The notes under the pieces: model-generated
The model's input: only the letters and a program-made list of their open reading frames with translations
Database searches by the model: none
Told to the model about the DNA's origin: nothing
In this document: one piece after another, positions 39,001 through 51,000 of the stretch
How the letters are laid out: every line of letters starts with the position of its first letter
Position numbering within the stretch: position 1 is the stretch's first letter
Translations under genes and position numbers: made by a program
NCBI RefSeq assembly: GCF_028389875.1
Contig: NC_084677.1
Location: 10,706,017 to 10,770,016 of the forward strand
DNA: 64,000 nt
From: Rhea pennata
Taxonomy: Eukaryota > Chordata > Aves > Rheiformes > Rheidae
Direction of reading: 5' to 3'

Positions 39001-42000
39001 ACTCATAAATATTCTGCAGCTATTGTTAATTTCAGAACTGCTTTTTAATAGATGATACAACAAAACTTTTTCTATGAAACATTTTAATCATGAAATAGTC
39101 CATGCTCTGTAAATGCCAAAGGAATTAACAGCAGTTGGATCATTAAGCTAATGCACTGCAATTATTTTTTCACTTTTTACTCTGCATCCATTCCATTTAT
39201 CATCAGTCACCAAGTAGATCAGGCTAAAAGGATGACATGAAAGTTCTGTGCATTTTCCCTTTGTGTTTGCAATCTTCTGAAGAAATCTTTACCTAAAGGT
39301 AAAAGAAGTTTCTCCTTTCACACACGTGAAAGGACAGATCTGTTGCTAATAATGATTATTATAATAACTGGAGTTACAAAATAGCCCCTTTTCAGTTTTT
39401 CAAATTTTGACTTTTTTCCCTTCATACAATATAAAGGTAATAGGCGCTTGGAGTTAATGATAACATTTTAAACACACACTAGATTCTTGTACTTGTGTGG
39501 ACTCCCAGCAACTCCAGATGGACTGCTTTTTTATAATGCTAGCAAACATAAAGCTATAAATGCTTATATTCTCCATCTTTTCAAGCTTCCCAATACAAAT
39601 CTTTGTTTTCCTAAACTTCTTTTCAATTATTTCCTATTTGTACTTGCCTATCTGTTGGATAGCATTAGCATTTGAAAAGATATAGTCAAGGTAATGTTGT
39701 AATTTTAACTGTAAGTTCACTGTCAAGCACTTGTAACAGCAACTAATTCTGCAGTCAGAATTAGATAAGTAGATTTTTGCACTGGATATTTCCTAATGAA
39801 CTCAGGGTTCTGAACATATATTATAAATCTTTCCACTAAATATCTTAATCAGTAATATTATTATAACACAATTTCTTCCATATTGAGTGAAGTGAAATAG
39901 AATTTAAACCCATACTTGTACAACAGCTGTGCAGCAGACTCCAGGCAGTACAGGGAGTGAACATTTTAAGTTGTTGTGTTATATTTATGAAGTAATCTAC
40001 ATTTTTTCAGATAATATAAAGTGAACCAATGGCAACTCTCGTCCTCTAGGACAGGTACACTGTTACATTTCTGAAGCCTTCTCTGTGTGCCTTCTGCTTT
40101 AATCATCTGTAATGCTCACCTGCTTGCCGCATTCACAGGATGGTACCACAAGGTGATTTAACTTTGGCAGTTGCGAGAGTCACTGCCTCCAGCATGCTCT
40201 CCAGTGGCCTGTACATCAGCAACTCCTTCTGGTTTACCTATACGAAGCAAAGCTCTTGCACAGGGGGAAGTCTGCCTCCAGTTTTGCTACTTACCTTGTG
40301 ATATGAGGTAGTGACAGCAGCAGCAGCTACTGGTTAGTTCTGTGCTCTGCATGTTTGAAAGTGCAAGGAGAAGCATTTTCCTTTTGGGATACTTTTCCTG
40401 TCCAAACAGCCATTCTTCATGTCCTCCGGAGAGAACGCGTGAGCTGAATTGAAGCTTTTGCAGGCTAGCTCTAGCTGTGTCATTCTATTTAATAGAACAT
40501 ATCCAATGAAATCTGCTTTTGATGTAATATTTGAAGAGTTTCAGCAAGCGTTTCTTCTCGGTGTTAAAAATTCTTATCAGAAGAATGACTGGCTTGTGTT
40601 GATACGGGTACTTATACCAATTTGAATAGGAATAGAAAACTTTGAGTAGATATTTAGATACCGTGGGGGGAAGGCTCATAGTTAACAAAGACAATAATGG
40701 ATGACAACTTCCATAGCAATTCAACATGCCTGTGCAAACAGCTGGACTACAGTAACAGTTGTTCCTGCAGGTTGTGTTTCAGCTGTGAATGCGTAAGTGT
40801 GAATTCAGTTTGTGGAAGTCTGACAGTAGAATTTTTTTGGAAAGATGAAAATCATTAAGACAGTCAAGTATCAACTGAGAGTATATGCATACAAATAAGT
40901 CAGCAAAAAAACCAGGTCAAAGATGTCATAGAATAGAGTAATTTTCCAAAGATTGTTTTTAAAGCCTTCTTTTATATATCATGGACTCTTCACTGCCTTG
41001 TTTTTACAGAATTATGTAATGCAGGGTGTTGTGAGCTGGCATACTTTTTATGTCTGCACTGTACTATATACAGGACTTTTTAACCACTGTTTCACTTCTC
41101 TATGAAAGGTTCAGAACAAGAAGAATTTTCTTCAAAGCAGTATACATTTTGTTGCAAATACTGAAATTGGAAGACTGTCATGATTGTTTTCTGTGATAGC
41201 GATTTGTTAGAAGGGTTGCAAAATTAGATTCTCCAAACATTAATTCATATTTAAATTGCGGTTTTAATCCACAAAAAGTCATGTTTTATTTATTTACGCA
41301 TGCAGTTGCCTCAGGGATATAGTGTAGCTGAATAGAATCATTCTGAAAGCCAAATCAGATATCACAATGGGGGAAAACTCTGTTTTTATGTACATAAATA
41401 TGGGCAGGAAGGAGTTGTGTGCAGCAAGTGAAGTAGAATTCTTGGTGTTAGTAGCTTAGAATTCTTAGTAAAAGTATGTAAAACAATGAAAAGTAATATC
41501 CGTTATCAATAAATTATCTTCCAGCAGACCTAACTCATATGTGAAGAAAGTTTTGGCAGAATGACCAAGGTTTTCTTCAAGTCTCTGTGGGATTTCATAG
41601 CATATTTATTACAGTTTAATGAGAGTTTACTTTTAAACTTTTTTGTGGGTGTATTTTTTTAAAGAAGACATAAGCAAACCTTTTTCAAAGATCTGAAAAC
41701 AGTAGATTCAAATTTACTATGATAAAATTAATATAAGTGAATAAAATAAAAGCCAAATTCTTCCCTTTGTAGTACTTCTCTAATTCTGTTAATTGTTCAG
41801 AATTGCTTTACTGAAGGTGATAATAGAAGTTGACCCAGCAGGCTTGTTGCTGCATTTTAAATGATTCCAGTTTGGTGTTTGTGTTTTGGACTCACTGTTT
41901 TCCATTTGTTAGCATTTATATCATCTCATCAAAGCATAGAATCTAAAAAGATTTTCAAAACATGTTTCATTCTCCAGGGTACTGGTAAGAGTAACACTTG

Positions 42001-45000
42001 CACTTATTTCTGGGAAATAAATTTTAAAATAGTCCTCTCACTATATATTTACAACATATTACTATGAAAAAGATTGTGTATCATATTAGACTGACTTTAC
42101 ATTTTTTCTTCTAGAATTAGTTTTATATGAAGACAAAAAAAAAAAAAAAAAAAAAAGGAGGGGGGGGAGAAGCTGAGGGAAGCTGATCTTGTAGGTACTA
42201 TCTAACGTCATTCCCAATGCAGGAAAGTAGTGAGCCTAGTCAGTACTGAGGAGGCAGTGCTGCATGTTTCTCTTGGGTAATGCTATAGTTTCAGGGAAGA
42301 TCACATCAATGCACATTACAGCTGTCCTTTTGGTTTATTCTAAAGTGTGGCATCTGGAAAGGGGACGACTGAGGCGTTTAGAATCTTTACGTTCCAAAAA
42401 AAGCTAGAACAGGGAAAGACCTCAGTGCTGGTGAATGAATTCTCTCCAGATGTTGTAGTAGTGGTATAGTTCAGCAAAATTGTTCTAGGAAATGAACTGC
42501 TGAAATTGTGAGAGTTATTTTCAGCTTGAGTTTCCATGTACATTTAAGGAGAACTGCGTATGAAGGCTGTGCTTGTGTAGGTATGTGAGGTAGCTTTCTG
42601 CCCTGCTTATGTGGGCTATCATAGTTTACAGCCTTCACACATATGAAATTTAGAGGTGAAATAACAAGTACGTTTTCAGAGGACAAGTTGAAACCATTTT
42701 GAAAATGTTGCTAGTAAGAATACATACAATGGCAAAAAATAGGGGGGAATGGAATGTGTCATTTGGCAGTTGAATTAGTTCAGGGAGCTCTTGTCACTGA
42801 AGAAACTGAATCATTCGTAGGCTGTATTTATATTGTTTTGGAGAATAATGTAGTGATAAGATTTCCTGTACGTTCTTTACCACTTGTTTCAAGAAGAAAA
42901 AAAGTTTCCTTTTAACCTCCTTCATAGAGCTTTCCTCTCATCGAATTAATTATTTTGGAACTATAGTGCACACAGCTGTTTCACACTTCAAAGAAAGTTG
43001 TAAAATCGCCCCTTTTAATTTCTTATTAAACCAGTGCAAATTTATATTGCTTTTAGTATTTCAGCTTTCCATTTTATCAAATTGTTTCTATAATTACCTA
43101 ATCAAGCCCTGTTAAGATAACTTAAGAGTATCCATACATAAAATAGCCTTGAGGCATAGACAGCTGGCTATTTGGAAACAGCTGTAATAATTACTGTCCA
43201 GTGTTTTTCATTATCCATCTCAGCTGCAATGCCATAAGTAATTTTGTTAATGCTCCAGCTGTTCTTATTCCTGCTATTATTATTCTGCTGTTTATTACTG
43301 TTGTTAAACCCTGTTTCACTGTAAAGTCAACATGGTTAGTTTAAACTGCCTGCATCAGTGATTCAGCTTAACCTAGCTGACTTTGCACTGAAGTGGATTA
43401 CGAGCGTTCATACAATAATGAATAGCACAGCACAACTACTTTTTAAGCTTGTCTGTCTACAAATTTGGTTTAACTGAATTATTGTGAAATCTCGCCTTTA
43501 ATCAAACCATTGAGCTGTTTACAGCAAGCAGAACAAAGCATGTGTTGTTGCTAAAGACTCAAATGTCACAAGTAAAGAATTAGATTCACAATCAAAAGAA
43601 AAAAACATTTTAATATAGATATAGCAATTTATTACAAAGCTAATTACATTAAGAATAACGATGAAGTAGTTCTTAAATTTGTATTTGACTTTAAACCTGT
43701 TTATTAAGTGCTGTAAAGCGTGTTACATCTAACTGTAGGGGATGAATGGTGTGAGCTGCCAAATAGCTTTTAAAATATGCTGACTCAAGCAGTAATGTGA
43801 TTCTATTGACACTACTAGAAAGATCAGCATACTTTCCATGAAAATATCAGCCAAAGACTGCTAGTGTGAGCTAATGGTCAGATTCTGCTTTGTTGTGGTT
43901 CTCAGTACAATGCAATGTAAGGCTTATGTCGCATGTATGTTTTAAACAAGTATTTATAATTTTATGAACCTATGTTTGTGTAATATTGATCTCTGTAGTA
44001 TCTAAAGAGGGTATTAAAAGGAGGTTATAAATATAAAGTTATTGTAATTAAGAAATTCAAAGTCATTCTTTTTTTGTTTTTCCATTTTCAGAAAATGTGT
44101 TAACATATATTCATTATTACTGAGACAAATACTGAAGTTTTAATTTTCATTAGAACATAACTGGAACAAAATTCTTTGAGTTCTTCTGAGTAGGGATTAA
44201 GAGTATGATTTTTATGCGGCAGCAGATGGTTCAACAACTTGCTACTTAAAGAGGTGGTCCTGTGCTTCCTTGACCAGGGTTTCTGCCATCCTTGCTTTGC
44301 CTTGGCTCTAGCAATCTTGCCTTGCCCTGTCTTTGTGGTGAGTTGATTTGGCTGGCTGATCTGACAAAGAACTCTTTATTTTCGTTCTGGTATGCCTTGG
44401 GGAAGTTTTCTGCTGGATCAGCCTGCTGAACTGACTTATCCTCTAATGGCACAATCTTTAGATCCAATATAAGGGAAATTGTGCAACAGCAACAGAGGGA
44501 AGGAAAACTACCCATCTGCTCACTTCTATGGCAGCTCACTTCTAGATTAGCTAATTGTCCTGTGCCTGCTGCGTCATGTGAAACCCTATGCTACGTGGTG
44601 TATCTACTTGGTTTGGTAGGCCAGGATATCATGTAACCTTCATGTCAGCCTCTGATTGTCCACCCACTTCAAAACATATTTAAAAGCATATCTTTTTTGT
44701 TCTTTTGTATCTCTCTGTTTTTCTTTCCTTATATTGTCTATACTATTAATCAGTAGGATTGAAAAGTGTTCTGGGATATAGCATGTATGAAAACTTTGCA
44801 TAAAAAATACTATAAAAAAGGAAGTGAGAAAATGAGTAGCATCTTGCAAGACTGTTGACCTCTTCTAATGCAGATGCCTGCTCAATTTGAGTTCAAAGAA
44901 AAAAAATGCATTTCTTCCAGCCATTACTTAAGATCATAAAGTCATAGCAGTTCTTGGCTAACATTTTGTATGCTATACTGCTTATGATCTATATTTAGGG

Positions 45001-48000
45001 TCTGATAGTCCTTGCTATAAACGGTTTCTGTTTTCAGACTGAAAATGTAGAGAAGCATAAAACTGAAGACCTAGTGTAGTGGCTTACAGTCACCCCAAAA
45101 TGACTCTACTGGTTTAGCACAGTTGATGGGATAAATAGGTTCCTTAATCTTTTACAAATGTTCCTAAAAATACTACCTTCTACAGAAAGTACTACTAAAA
45201 ACAAACGAACAAAAAAAAAAACCCCTTAACTCCAGAGGATATGAGAGAACAGCAGGGTGGACCTTTTTTTGAAGATGATTTCCGTAGTGGAGTTCACTGA
45301 AACTTCTTTAATATAAACTTAAAAATATGTTCTTCAATAGCTTACTTGTTACCTGGGATCATAGTTGGCAGAATGTGACATAGCAGGAAACATATAGCAA
45401 CAACCTGCTGGTGACCTACGATGAGAATATCTGTCTTTTCAGAACTTCTCTTCTCAGCATGCATTTATCTAGGGCTGTCCATATTAATTTTGTCAATATC
45501 TGCAGCCTAAAATACTCATTTTGAAATTGTAATTTAGTGCATCTTCTTGTCTTAGCTGGTATTCCATATAGTCCAGTCATGTTTTTCTTTACTGTCTTTG
45601 AACATAAACAAACCTTTGCTCTTTGGTTAAAGACCTGATTGCATCCTTGAAAGACAGATCCTCATGAGAATGAGATATAACTACTCTAGAATACTTTAAC
45701 CTGCAGTGACAGATGAAGGAGGAAAAGTGGAGAGTGCAGAGAAAGCACTTGAAACTGGTATCTCTGCAAGTGGCTACAAGTGAAGAGGAACTTTTAAATC
45801 TTCTGGTTTTGTGCCTCTGTGCAATGGACAAGCTTTGTCTCTTCTCGGTTCTTGAGCAGTGTGTTATCCAGGTGTGGTACTGATGAGGCAGCACTGGAAA
45901 TGAAAATGTATCTGTCATACAATGAAAGGAACTTGAAAATATTTGACCTTTATTTTAGAAAATGTCTAAACCTTTATTCATTGCTTAGGTGCACAGAACA
46001 CTATACTGACGCTGTCTGTTACAACAGTTATTTCTATCCTGGCGTACTGTTTAAAAGACAACCGGTTCTGTACACACTGTCTGGTACTTTCAGCTATTTT
46101 CTTCCTAAGGGCTTTCTTTTCTTCTTTCTGTAGTAAAATTTGTATAATTTTGTTTTTAAAAAGCATTGTTCTCAGATGAAATAGTAGAAGACATATATTT
46201 CTATTTTTAAGGTAAAAATCTGTGACCCTACTAGCTTAGGAGTTCTTACAGATCAGCCATAGATGGTAGCTTTGCAAGGTGCTTCTGTAACAGTGAATGT
46301 ACTCAGTACGTAGAAAATCTGGTTAAACCAAAAGGAGAAACAAAGTAATCTTCACAACAGGTGTGGAGGGGTTGATTTCTAGATACAGGAGGAGAAAATT
46401 CCTTTACGTGCCGTTCAATTTTCAAGCTATATTTCTCTTTTGGCAGTAAAAGGTATCTTATTACTCACCTACAGTGAGAGGTTTTAAAGATACTTATTCC
46501 AAAGAATGAATCTCTCCCCTTAGGAAAATGCAACTAGCAGTATGTTGAAGATAAACTCAAAATATAGGTGGTCTGTCATTGGAAAATCCTTGAAAACCAG
46601 AATGAGATTGCAGATAAAGGAGAGAACAAGCTGCATATTTTGGGAGCATGTGTTGCACTAGAGCAGAAACAGATGCGTTCTGTCAAGCAAGGAAATGCAG
46701 TCTCTCCTTATACAGCTGTGATGTGTCCCCACCTGATTCAGAAAGAAGGACTTGAAGGCTGAATATATTTACCAAGTGAGGTTGAACAGGGAAGGTCAAG
46801 TCTGCACACTTTTGAAGGATGGCCGTATCAGAGAAGAGAAAAAGTGCAGATTAAGAAAAATAGAAAGAATTGAAAAAGAGGAAAAATGTTAGAATTCTTT
46901 ACCCGGAAAAATATCTACACAGTGAAACTTCTTGCAATTCATTCCATAAACAAGTAAACATGTGAGTAGAGTCATGTGCTTCAATTGATCTGTATTAATG
47001 AGGCCATAAATAAGGTTACAGTTGCCTGAATATTTGCATGACTGAGTTAAGTTCCCAAACAAAATACTGAAGAGGGTTATATAAGTTTGGTAAAACATAG
47101 GATATTTCATCATTCTTATGTGAGAGGAGGAATCCTTCCTTATTTTCCACTTTGACCAAGAATGGCTGATACTCAATTATGTTTTAGGAGGAGTTTAAAT
47201 AAAATAGTTTCTTTCTGACTTCATCTGTCCTCTTTTTACCATAGCTGTAGGTCTTTAATGTATCTTATTACAGAGCTCTTGTAAGTGGGGGCCACCCAAC
47301 CTTCCATGGTTTTATACTTCTAAAATGTATGAAATTATTGGTTAAGATCTGTCATACTGCAAGTATTTCCTCTAATGATTTTGGTTCAAAGTGACCTGTA
47401 TAGAGTAAAAAAGCAAGTTTAAAGCAAAAGAATGCTTCCTATCAGTAGAATGCTCTGTGCAATTACAAGTATTTTACTCTATTTTTTTTTTATATATTAT
47501 TGTATTTACAGATATTAGGGTTGTTGATACAAAACACTTCTTTTTCTTTCCTGAAACAAAAGTGCTATATTCAACATGATTTTAGGTGGGTTCATATACA
47601 TAATTGTGTGCATTTTAAAAGCAAACGTATAAGCTTTCTGTTACACAAAAGACCTCAAAAACGTCTTTTAAAGAAAAGAAAATCCAAGAACAAAGCCATG
47701 CCAGTAGCCTAGTATGTGCTGTTTTTCATCAAGCCTAATTCAAGATGCTTGAGATGTTTCTGAAAGTTTAATCTTGGCACTAACAGCTGAGAATGTAGTG
47801 ATAAAAGTCATGAGACTCATGATGTAGATTCTACTTTATTGGTCCACACCCGGACTCAAATGTCTTTGAAAAGATATACAGATTGTAGTGATATTTAGTT
47901 TCTGAAACTACACTGGGAATGTTTAAAAAAAAATTAGAGATGATAATTCAGATAAACTACAAAATATGTGATCTGAACTGCACTTAAACAGGCACACCAG

Positions 48001-51000
48001 TTTTATCAGCTAGCTGAACTAATCCTCCAGTGCCAAAGATCTGTTTTTACCCATCACTTTACAATTTTTAATAGTGATTTGTAATAGAGAAAGAAAAAAG
48101 ATTGCAATTTGGTGATTATTCTGTGATATATGAAGATAAATGTTTTTGATTCCATTTTTCTGTTCTGAAGGAGAGGAGGAATTCTTCACAGGTTTTGGAG
48201 GGAGGCGGTGGTTTGGTTTTTTCTTTTTACGTTAATTTCTCAAGATAGTAGTGAAAAATATGAGACTACTTTTGAAAATTCTGTTGGTGTTTTTTGTCAG
48301 TCATTCAGGTATATGAAAACCAAATTTCCATCTAACTATAAGATACTTTTAGTGCTTAGAGGAAAGGCTATCCTCCGTTAAGAAATAAAACTTGCACCAA
48401 GTCCTGCAGTGAAACCAGACTTGACATTTTGGGGGATAAAAAAGGGGAAAAGAAAGCCCATGAACTGTTAATGGTATCTTAAAATGTGATTCATAGGTGA
48501 GCTAAGGAGTGAATGATATATTGCAGAGCATACAAATGATTTGCTCCAAACGTCCCTTTAAATTCAGACTGTGGTTATTAGTCACCTGGAGATGCTTTTG
48601 TATGTGACTTTGTGCCTGAGCATTTGTTTTAGTCTGTATAAGCATTTCAGTTTGACTTGACAGAACCTGTCAGAAATAAGGTGTGCATGTAGTTTCTTTG
48701 GCTTCCTCTTGTAATTCTCAAATTGCTTTTTTTGCTGGGGCCTAGCACTTGGTAATTATTTCTCCCTGCTTTTGGTCAGCTCTCCATTTTTACCTCTTTC
48801 TTCCATCTCCACTACTTACATGTGAAACAACTATATGGATCACTTCATGATGATGATATGCTAGTTGCCTTTATTCTGGATTTTTCCTCCCTCGGTTCAG
48901 GTTCCTCTTCCCCAAACTGTTGTGTTGCTGTGGGTTTCTTTCTGTGAATGTCAGGTCATGGAGTGATTTGGAGGAAACTGGGTTAGTTATTAGAAATACA
49001 GACTGCAGTACACCTAATACTGTGAAGTTTGTTCTCTCTCAAACTCAGCTGTTTGTCTCAGTTGTTCATCTGGTTTAATGTATGTATTTTTCAATATTTC
49101 TTGTTGTGCTTTCCTCTTTGTATGCCTTGACTTGTAAAAATGCCACGTGTGTATCCAGATGTCGTCTTCATCTTTTTATTAAAAGATTAGGAAAGCATGG
49201 TGCATGACATAAACAAGTACTGCTAGAAATCTCTCACCCCTTGTTCCCAGTTCTGTTAGTGGTTGTTGGTGTTTTAGTCTCTCCTCTATGTCATTTCTTG
49301 CTTCCTTAATCTGATACTAAGTGAATAAATGAAAAATCGTGTGTGTGTGTGTTCTCTAAAGGAATGAGATGCAACTGGTGTGTCTGCATGTGTCTGGCAT
49401 TTCAGAAACATCCTGGGCAGACTGGTCATCAGCAAGCTGACTGAGAGCTTGGTGGGCTGATAGGCATCACCTACACTGTGCTACTTTCAGACTCGATGCT
49501 GCCTCATAGAGAGTTGTTGAGAGTGCAGTGACTCACACCTAGAAGTGGTCTTACAATAAATGTCATTAAGGCAAGGTTAAGCATTATACAAACTCTGTAT
49601 AAGGAAGATTAGGCTTGTGTTGTCACATTTGTGTACATTTAACAAAAGCAGCATCCTGATGAGTGATCTTTTGGCAGTTTCATTTCAGATTCATGAGTAG
49701 CAGACATGTCTGTGGGCATAATTTCCAATTTCTTCAATTATATGTGGGCTTTTTATTTTACAATATATCCATTTTTAATGCATCAATTTCCTGTCACTGA
49801 TGACTGAAGATTTCTTTAAGTGGAAGGTTTCACTAATCATTGCATGCATGCTGACTTCAAAGACTAAGGGGTTAAAATTTCATATATACTTTATAAAGAA
49901 CTGTCTCTTTAAAAGTCAGATCTTATTTCAGAAAGACTGCTAGCAGCTCTAATTTCATGTTCAGGCTTCTTTGGCATTTCATTGGAAGGCTAGGGTGAAA
50001 CTCCTTTCTATTTATATATTTTACTCTAAGCCTCTGCTAGTAAGTTATTCCAATAGATTTTCTTTAATGGATTTTCATCATCTTACAGTCTGAGTATATG
50101 GTATTTTTCATTACTGTTGTCAACTGTTTGCATTACTAAATGTAATTCTCATAGTTCTTATGATTTAAACAAAATCAAGAGTGTGGGTGTATAAACCTTT
50201 CATAAGCTACTGTCACAAATCAGTTCAGTTGTATTATACTGTAGTACATAAAGTAGGTCATAGTGTATTCACTGTTACACTGAAACAACCAAGTCTAAAA
50301 CCAGAATGTCAGTCTTGATTCTGCATCTATGCATTAAGATGAAGGAAAATTGTCTCTTTTAAATAAATAGGACAAAGGCCTAACCACGCAATCCTCAGAT
50401 GTCTAATAGGAATTTTGCAGCTTTTTTGAGTACTTCAGCCCCAGGAGCTGACTGAAACAGTAAATCCAAATATATTTAGAGCCTGTACTTCCCTCAGCAA
50501 TCATCTGTGTCTAAGCACTGCAGCACATATATGATAAGCTATGTAAAATGAGCTTCTTTATAAGGAAAATGGCAGACTAACTAATGGATAATTTTTTTAT
50601 AAAAAGAGTAAGAAATGAAAAATTACAGAGTACCTGTTCTGCTAGCGTTTTCGTAGAGGCCCTCACTTCACATCTAAGGACGGAAGTGCCATCTCCACTA
50701 GTGCTTATTATTATGGTAATGGTTATTGTGTCCTGTGATTTATAACATACATGTGACTAAAGCATAGTTTAATGAGATTCACTCTGTATTTTAAAATAAG
50801 AATTGTTAAAATTGGCTGTGAGACTGGAATGCAGTACTAACAACTTAACTGTCCTGACAGCAGAAAGCATAAAACCTGTGCAGTCAACCATAAAACTGGA
50901 AATAAGTGACATGTCCTATACTATTTGTCAGCTTCAAACAATAAGCATTATCAGTAAGTCTTCCAGAAGTTACGAGACTGTTCTAAGTACTATTGTGGTA

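Noticed and set aside
42106-42210. Possible alternative IQCK last exon after acceptor TTTTCTTCTAG
   Set aside because: The reading frame depends on a 22-A run and gives only polylysine and glycine. The exon at 53083 has better similarity to the human C-terminus.
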